In this document: positions 4,636-7,875 of the stretch, piece by piece
Numbering within the stretch: position 1 is the stretch's first letter
Layout of the letters: each line of letters opens with the position of its first letter
Source of the DNA: GCA-016432345 sp964544105
GTDB lineage: Bacteria > Patescibacteriota > Microgenomatia > Levybacterales > UBA12049
Length of the DNA stretch: 7,875 nucleotides
Direction of reading: 5' to 3'
Assembly (NCBI GenBank): GCA_964544105.1
Contig: CAZIZQ010000036.1
Span: forward strand, 1-7,875
Program-made: the position numbers and the translations under genes
Notes under the pieces: model-generated
Told to the model about the DNA's origin: nothing
What the model saw: only the letters and a program-made list of their open reading frames with translations
Databases searched by the model: none

Positions 4636-7251
4636 ATGTTATCTTCTCTTTTTGGAAAATTTTTTGATTCAAATTCTAAAGAATTAAAAAAACTGACAGC
4701 TGTTGTTACAGAAATTAATTTATTGGAAGAACAAACTAGAAAGTACAAAGAAAAAGATTTTGCAAAAAAAACAAACGAATTCAAAGAGCGAATTGCCACA
4801 GGTGAATCACTTGATCTTTTACTCCCCGAGGCTTTTGCATTGGTACGAGAAGCAGCAAGAAAAACCATAGGTCAGCGCCATTTTGATGTGCAGCTTATGG
4901 CGGCAACAGTATTAGCGCGCGGCAAAATTGCCGAGCAAAAAACAGGAGAGGGGAAAACGCTTTCTGCAGTGCCAGCTCTGTACTTAAATAGTTTGTTAGG
5001 ACATACGGTTCATTTAGTGACGGTAAATGATTATCTAGCTCGTCGTGATGCGGGATGGATGGGGCCGGTATTTCGTTTGCTTGGCGTATCGGTTTCTTCC
5101 CTTATTAGCGAACAGTCGTTTCTTTTTGATCCCCAGCATAAAGATAGCAGTGTTTCGGATTTTCGCCTTTCACATCTACGGCCGGTGACTAGAAAAGAAG
5201 CATATCAAGCAAATATTGTCTATGGAATTAATTCCGAATTTGGATTTGATTATCTTCGGGACAACATGGCTCCAAGTATTAAAGAAACAGTACAAACGGG
5301 ATACAATTTTGCCGTTGTTGACGAAGTAGACTCGGTACTTATTGATGAAGCTCGTACTCCACATATTATCTCGGCCCCACAGGATGTGCCGTCCCAAAAA
5401 TACTACGAATACGCAACTTTGGTTGATAAACTAACTGCCGATACTGATTATAAAATCGACGAGAAATTACGTACCGCCCATTTAACAGATCATGGTATTG
5501 CAAAAATAGAAAAATTGTATGGGGTAGTAAATATTTACGAAAAAGATTTTGATACTGTTTATCATTTAGAAGCAGCGTTAAAAGCACGGACATTGTTTCA
5601 TAGAGAGCGGGATTATATTGTAAAAGACAACCAGGTCATACTGGTTGATGAATTTACTGGTCGCCTTATGGTTGGTCGTAGACTTTCCGAAGGTTTGCAC
5701 CAGGCAATAGAGGCAAAAGAGCATGTGCCAATTCAGCGAGAGTCAAAGACATTGGCAACAGTTTCCTTACAGAATTATTTCCGCATGTATAAAAAACTAG
5801 CAGGGATGACAGGGACGGCAGTAACAGAAGCAGAGGAGTTTCATAAAATTTACAAACTTGATGTTGTTGCTATTCCAACAAATAATCCAATGACTAGGCA
5901 GGATCGGTCCGATGCGATTTATAAAACAGGACGGGCAAAAGTATCTGCTGTTGTTGCAGAAATAGAAACAATTCATAAAACCGGCCAACCAATTTTGGTT
6001 GGTACAACAGCAATTGACAAGAATCAAATTATATCCGAGGCGTTGCGGAGACGAGGCATAAAACATGAAGTATTAAATGCCAAAAATCACGAGCAGGAAG
6101 CAGAAATTATAGCCCGCGCAGGGGAAAAAGGAGCAGTAACTGTTGCAACAAATATGGCAGGACGAGGCGTGGACATTATTTTGGGAGGAGAACAGACAGA
6201 GAAAGATACAAAAGAGTGGAAGAAAAAACACGACGAAGTTGTTAATTTAGGTGGATTATATGTTTTAGGGACAGAACGCCACGAATCAAGACGGGTCGAT
6301 AATCAGCTGCGCGGCCGGTCGGGAAGACAGGGTGATCCGGGTATGTCTAGGTTTTTTGTGGCACTGGACGATGATATTATGCGGCTTTTTGGCGGAGATA
6401 TGATAGCAGGACTTATGACTCGGTTTAATATGCCGGAAGATGTGCCACTTGAACATCCCCTTGTTACTCGGGCAATTAGCCAGGCGCAGATCAAGGTTGA
6501 AGGATTTAACTTTGATATCAGAAAACATTTAGTTGAGTATGACGATGTATTAAATAAACAAAGGGAAATTGTGTATGCAATGCGAAGAAGCATTTTAGAG
6601 GGTGAAGAAAAAAAGGAAGTGATGAAAGATGACATCCTGAAACGGATTCAGTCAACAATTACCGTACTTGTTTCAACAGAAACTGTCCTTGCATACGAAA
6701 CAGGGGTATCTCCTGTTGAAAAAATACTGTCAGAATTCGCAACAATTATTCCATTTGATGAGGCTTCACAAAAGCAAATCTCGCAACAGTTAGAGCAACT
6801 CCATGACGAGGCAGAAAAAACAGATTTTTTAACAAAACTTGCACTCGATATTTATGATAAGAGGGAACAGCAGTTAGGAAACGACATTATGCGCCAAGTC
6901 GAACGGTTTGTCATGCTTTCAGTTATAGATACTTTATGGACAGATCATTTAGACGCGATAGAGAATTTGCGGCAAGGCATAGGGTTAAGGGGGTATGGAC
7001 AGCGGGATCCACTAGTGGAATATAAAAATGAAGCATTTCGTATGTTTGAGCAGCTTATGAATGCCATAGACGATGAGATTGTACATAGGATTTATAGAAT
7101 ACAAGTACAACCGGGACAACCGCAGGAAAAAGTGTCGGACATGGCTGCAAAAAAAGTATCAAAAGTGAGCGACTCAAAGAAGCTGGGGAGAAATGATCCG
7201 TGTCATTGCGGTAGTGGTAAAAAATACAAAAAGTGTCATTACCCTAATTAG
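4636..7251 (+). CDS. secA: Protein translocase ATPase subunit SecA
   Basis: This 871-residue protein is the motor that pushes unfolded preproteins through the SecYEG channel at the cytoplasmic membrane. The order of domains is complete. RHFDVQL (81-87) precedes Walker A KTGEGKT (102-108), and NDYLARRD (131-138) and FGFDYLRDNM (202-211) follow. The DEAD-box variant DEVD (229-232) sits in VVDEVDSVLIDEARTP, and MTGTA is at 391-395. In the second motor domain ATNMAGRGVDI (504-514) and the arginine-finger block GRSGRQGDPG (560-569) are intact. The scaffold and two-helix-finger region includes LWTDHLDAIENLRQGI (767-782) and YGQRDPLVEYK (787-797). The C-terminus keeps the zinc-binding CxC...CH element (C856, C858, C867, H868), so it probably still docks SecB-like factors or lipid. 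A stretch of about 30 residues (155-184) before YGINSEFGFDY is longer than in E. coli-type SecA. The ATG has no Shine-Dalgarno, in line with a leaderless start. Confidence 0.98.
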   Translation: MLSSLFGKFFDSNSKELKKLTAVVTEINLLEEQTRKYKEKDFAKKTNEFKERIATGESLDLLLPEAFALVREAARKTIGQRHFDVQLMAATVLARGKIAEQKTGEGKTLSAVPALYLNSLLGHTVHLVTVNDYLARRDAGWMGPVFRLLGVSVSSLISEQSFLFDPQHKDSSVSDFRLSHLRPVTRKEAYQANIVYGINSEFGFDYLRDNMAPSIKETVQTGYNFAVVDEVDSVLIDEARTPHIISAPQDVPSQKYYEYATLVDKLTADTDYKIDEKLRTAHLTDHGIAKIEKLYGVVNIYEKDFDTVYHLEAALKARTLFHRERDYIVKDNQVILVDEFTGRLMVGRRLSEGLHQAIEAKEHVPIQRESKTLATVSLQNYFRMYKKLAGMTGTAVTEAEEFHKIYKLDVVAIPTNNPMTRQDRSDAIYKTGRAKVSAVVAEIETIHKTGQPILVGTTAIDKNQIISEALRRRGIKHEVLNAKNHEQEAEIIARAGEKGAVTVATNMAGRGVDIILGGEQTEKDTKEWKKKHDEVVNLGGLYVLGTERHESRRVDNQLRGRSGRQGDPGMSRFFVALDDDIMRLFGGDMIAGLMTRFNMPEDVPLEHPLVTRAISQAQIKVEGFNFDIRKHLVEYDDVLNKQREIVYAMRRSILEGEEKKEVMKDDILKRIQSTITVLVSTETVLAYETGVSPVEKILSEFATIIPFDEASQKQISQQLEQLHDEAEKTDFLTKLALDIYDKREQQLGNDIMRQVERFVMLSVIDTLWTDHLDAIENLRQGIGLRGYGQRDPLVEYKNEAFRMFEQLMNAIDDEIVHRIYRIQVQPGQPQEKVSDMAAKKVSKVSDSKKLGRNDPCHCGSGKKYKKCHYPN

Positions 7252-7256
7252 TATTC

Positions 7257-7286
7257 TTGCATTTTGTTTTTGGTAGTGCATATACT
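7257..7286 (+). promoter_or_regulatory. Candidate sigma70-type promoter for the last gene
   Basis: TTGCAT (7257-7262) and TATACT (7281-7286) are separated by 18 bases and match the consensus at 4 and 5 of 6 positions. The -35 starts six bases after the secA stop. The expected start point, about 7293, is within two or three bases of the ATG at 7295, so this transcript too would have almost no leader. No terminator is visible between secA and this promoter, so readthrough is also possible. Confidence 0.5.
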
Positions 7287-7294
7287 GAATATGG

Positions 7295-7875
7295 ATGGAA
7301 ACTGCCCTTTTTTGGATAGCATGGGGGATTATCTCTTTTTGGGCACTTAAAACATTTTACTTTTCTTTCTCAAAAGAAAAAATTGAGCGACTTAGAAAAG
7401 CTGCTTTAGGTTTTCATCTGGCTATTTTTGTTCTCATATTTCTTCCATGGTTACCACCAGTATTAGGTGGAACTAGTGGCTTCACTCTTGCAGTGACAGG
7501 AAACATGCTGGCTACACTATTTTTAGCGTTAATTACCCTATCTACGACTCTATTTTTAACAAAAGAGGCATTTCTGATGAAAGTTGCATCAGGAATAACC
7601 ATAGCTAATACTCTGGTGTTTTTCATTTTAATGTACTCTCTTCGGCCAACAACATTTACTTTAACTTTTTATGACATAGCCCCGATTCTGGCTGCACTTT
7701 TATTACTTGTTTGTGATGTAGCAGTTTTACTTCTTTGGCAACAATTACAATTACAAGATAAAAAATTGAAAAGAAAAACCCCACCAATAAATAGAACAGT
7801 TATTTTTACAAGTGTTGCTATACTTATCGTTTTAGGATTACTCCTGCTTCGCCCTCAGGCAGATAATGGACAGAC
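7295..7875 (+). CDS. Multi-pass membrane protein of unknown function (3' partial)
   Basis: The frame is open from the ATG at 7295 to the window end (193 codons) with no stop. An in-frame TGA at 7286-7288 and no intervening start codon fix the ATG. I do not recognise the family. Hydrophobic segments suggest six transmembrane helices at about residues 4-23, 38-58, 66-88, 98-116, 127-149 and 168-186. Basic cytoplasmic-type stretches lie at 27-36 (KEKIERLRKA) and 156-163 (KKLKRKTP). The last helix is followed by RPQADNGQ at the window edge, so a soluble extracytoplasmic domain may follow it. A tight helix bundle followed by a final anchor helix fits a sensor or a tethered enzyme, but that is a guess. 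No Shine-Dalgarno precedes the ATG. It starts 43 bases after secA on the same strand. That it is a real gene is well supported by its length and coherent hydrophobic pattern. Confidence 0.8.
   Translation, partial: METALFWIAWGIISFWALKTFYFSFSKEKIERLRKAALGFHLAIFVLIFLPWLPPVLGGTSGFTLAVTGNMLATLFLALITLSTTLFLTKEAFLMKVASGITIANTLVFFILMYSLRPTTFTLTFYDIAPILAALLLLVCDVAVLLLWQQLQLQDKKLKRKTPPINRTVIFTSVAILIVLGLLLLRPQADNGQ

Noticed and set aside
4566..4868. Minus-strand ORF of 100 codons over the secA start
   Set aside because: It is antisense to the terminator and to well-conserved SecA sequence, with no start signal or recognisable product.
6303..6635. Minus-strand ORF of 110 codons inside secA
   Set aside because: It lies opposite conserved SecA motor motifs and has low-complexity, serine-rich composition typical of a shadow frame.
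7291..7350. ATG at 7291 as the start of the last gene
   Set aside because: That frame stops after 19 codons, whereas the ATG at 7295 opens the long membrane-protein frame.
7414..7626. Minus-strand ORF of 70 codons near the right end
   Set aside because: It is opposite the hydrophobic + strand membrane-protein frame, which continues to the window end and explains the region better.

Overview
The window is AT-rich bacterial DNA with every gene on the + strand. It probably comes from a Candidate Phyla Radiation (Patescibacteria) genome, perhaps Microgenomates-like. I infer this from the class I (archaeal-type) lysyl-tRNA synthetase, the tightly overlapping genes, the absence of Shine-Dalgarno sites before most genes, and family variants of RdgB, SerRS and SecA that resemble that group as I remember it. 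No database search was run. TGA is used as a normal stop, so the SR1/Gracilibacteria code does not apply.

Positions 1-4267 hold one compact, overlapping operon. It starts with the 3' end of a class I lysyl-tRNA synthetase fused to a B3/4 (PheRS editing-type) domain. A GT39-like membrane glycosyltransferase follows, then an RdgB/HAM1-type nucleotide pyrophosphatase with altered signature residues, then seryl-tRNA synthetase (serS). Successive genes overlap by 8, 4 and 14 bp, so they are probably cotranscribed and translationally coupled.

Positions 4268-4635 are the most unusual part. A very AT-rich spacer leads into a compact cassette: a TTGACA box, an 11-bp perfect inverted repeat, a near-perfect Shine-Dalgarno, and a ten-codon ORF encoding MAKKKKKKK. 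After it come a GC-rich hairpin, a 22-bp perfect palindrome and a strong intrinsic terminator. This looks like a short self-contained transcription unit that I cannot match to a known family. It could alternatively be a leader region affecting secA.

Positions 4636-7251 encode a full-length SecA translocase ATPase. Its extended -10 box lies so close to the ATG that the mRNA is predicted to be leaderless. Immediately after secA, a second promoter-like pair sits almost on the start codon of a multi-pass membrane protein (from 7295) that runs off the end of the window and that I do not recognise. Overall the window combines translation fidelity (LysRS with B3/4, SerRS), nucleotide-pool cleaning (RdgB), envelope glycosylation (GT39) and protein export (SecA).
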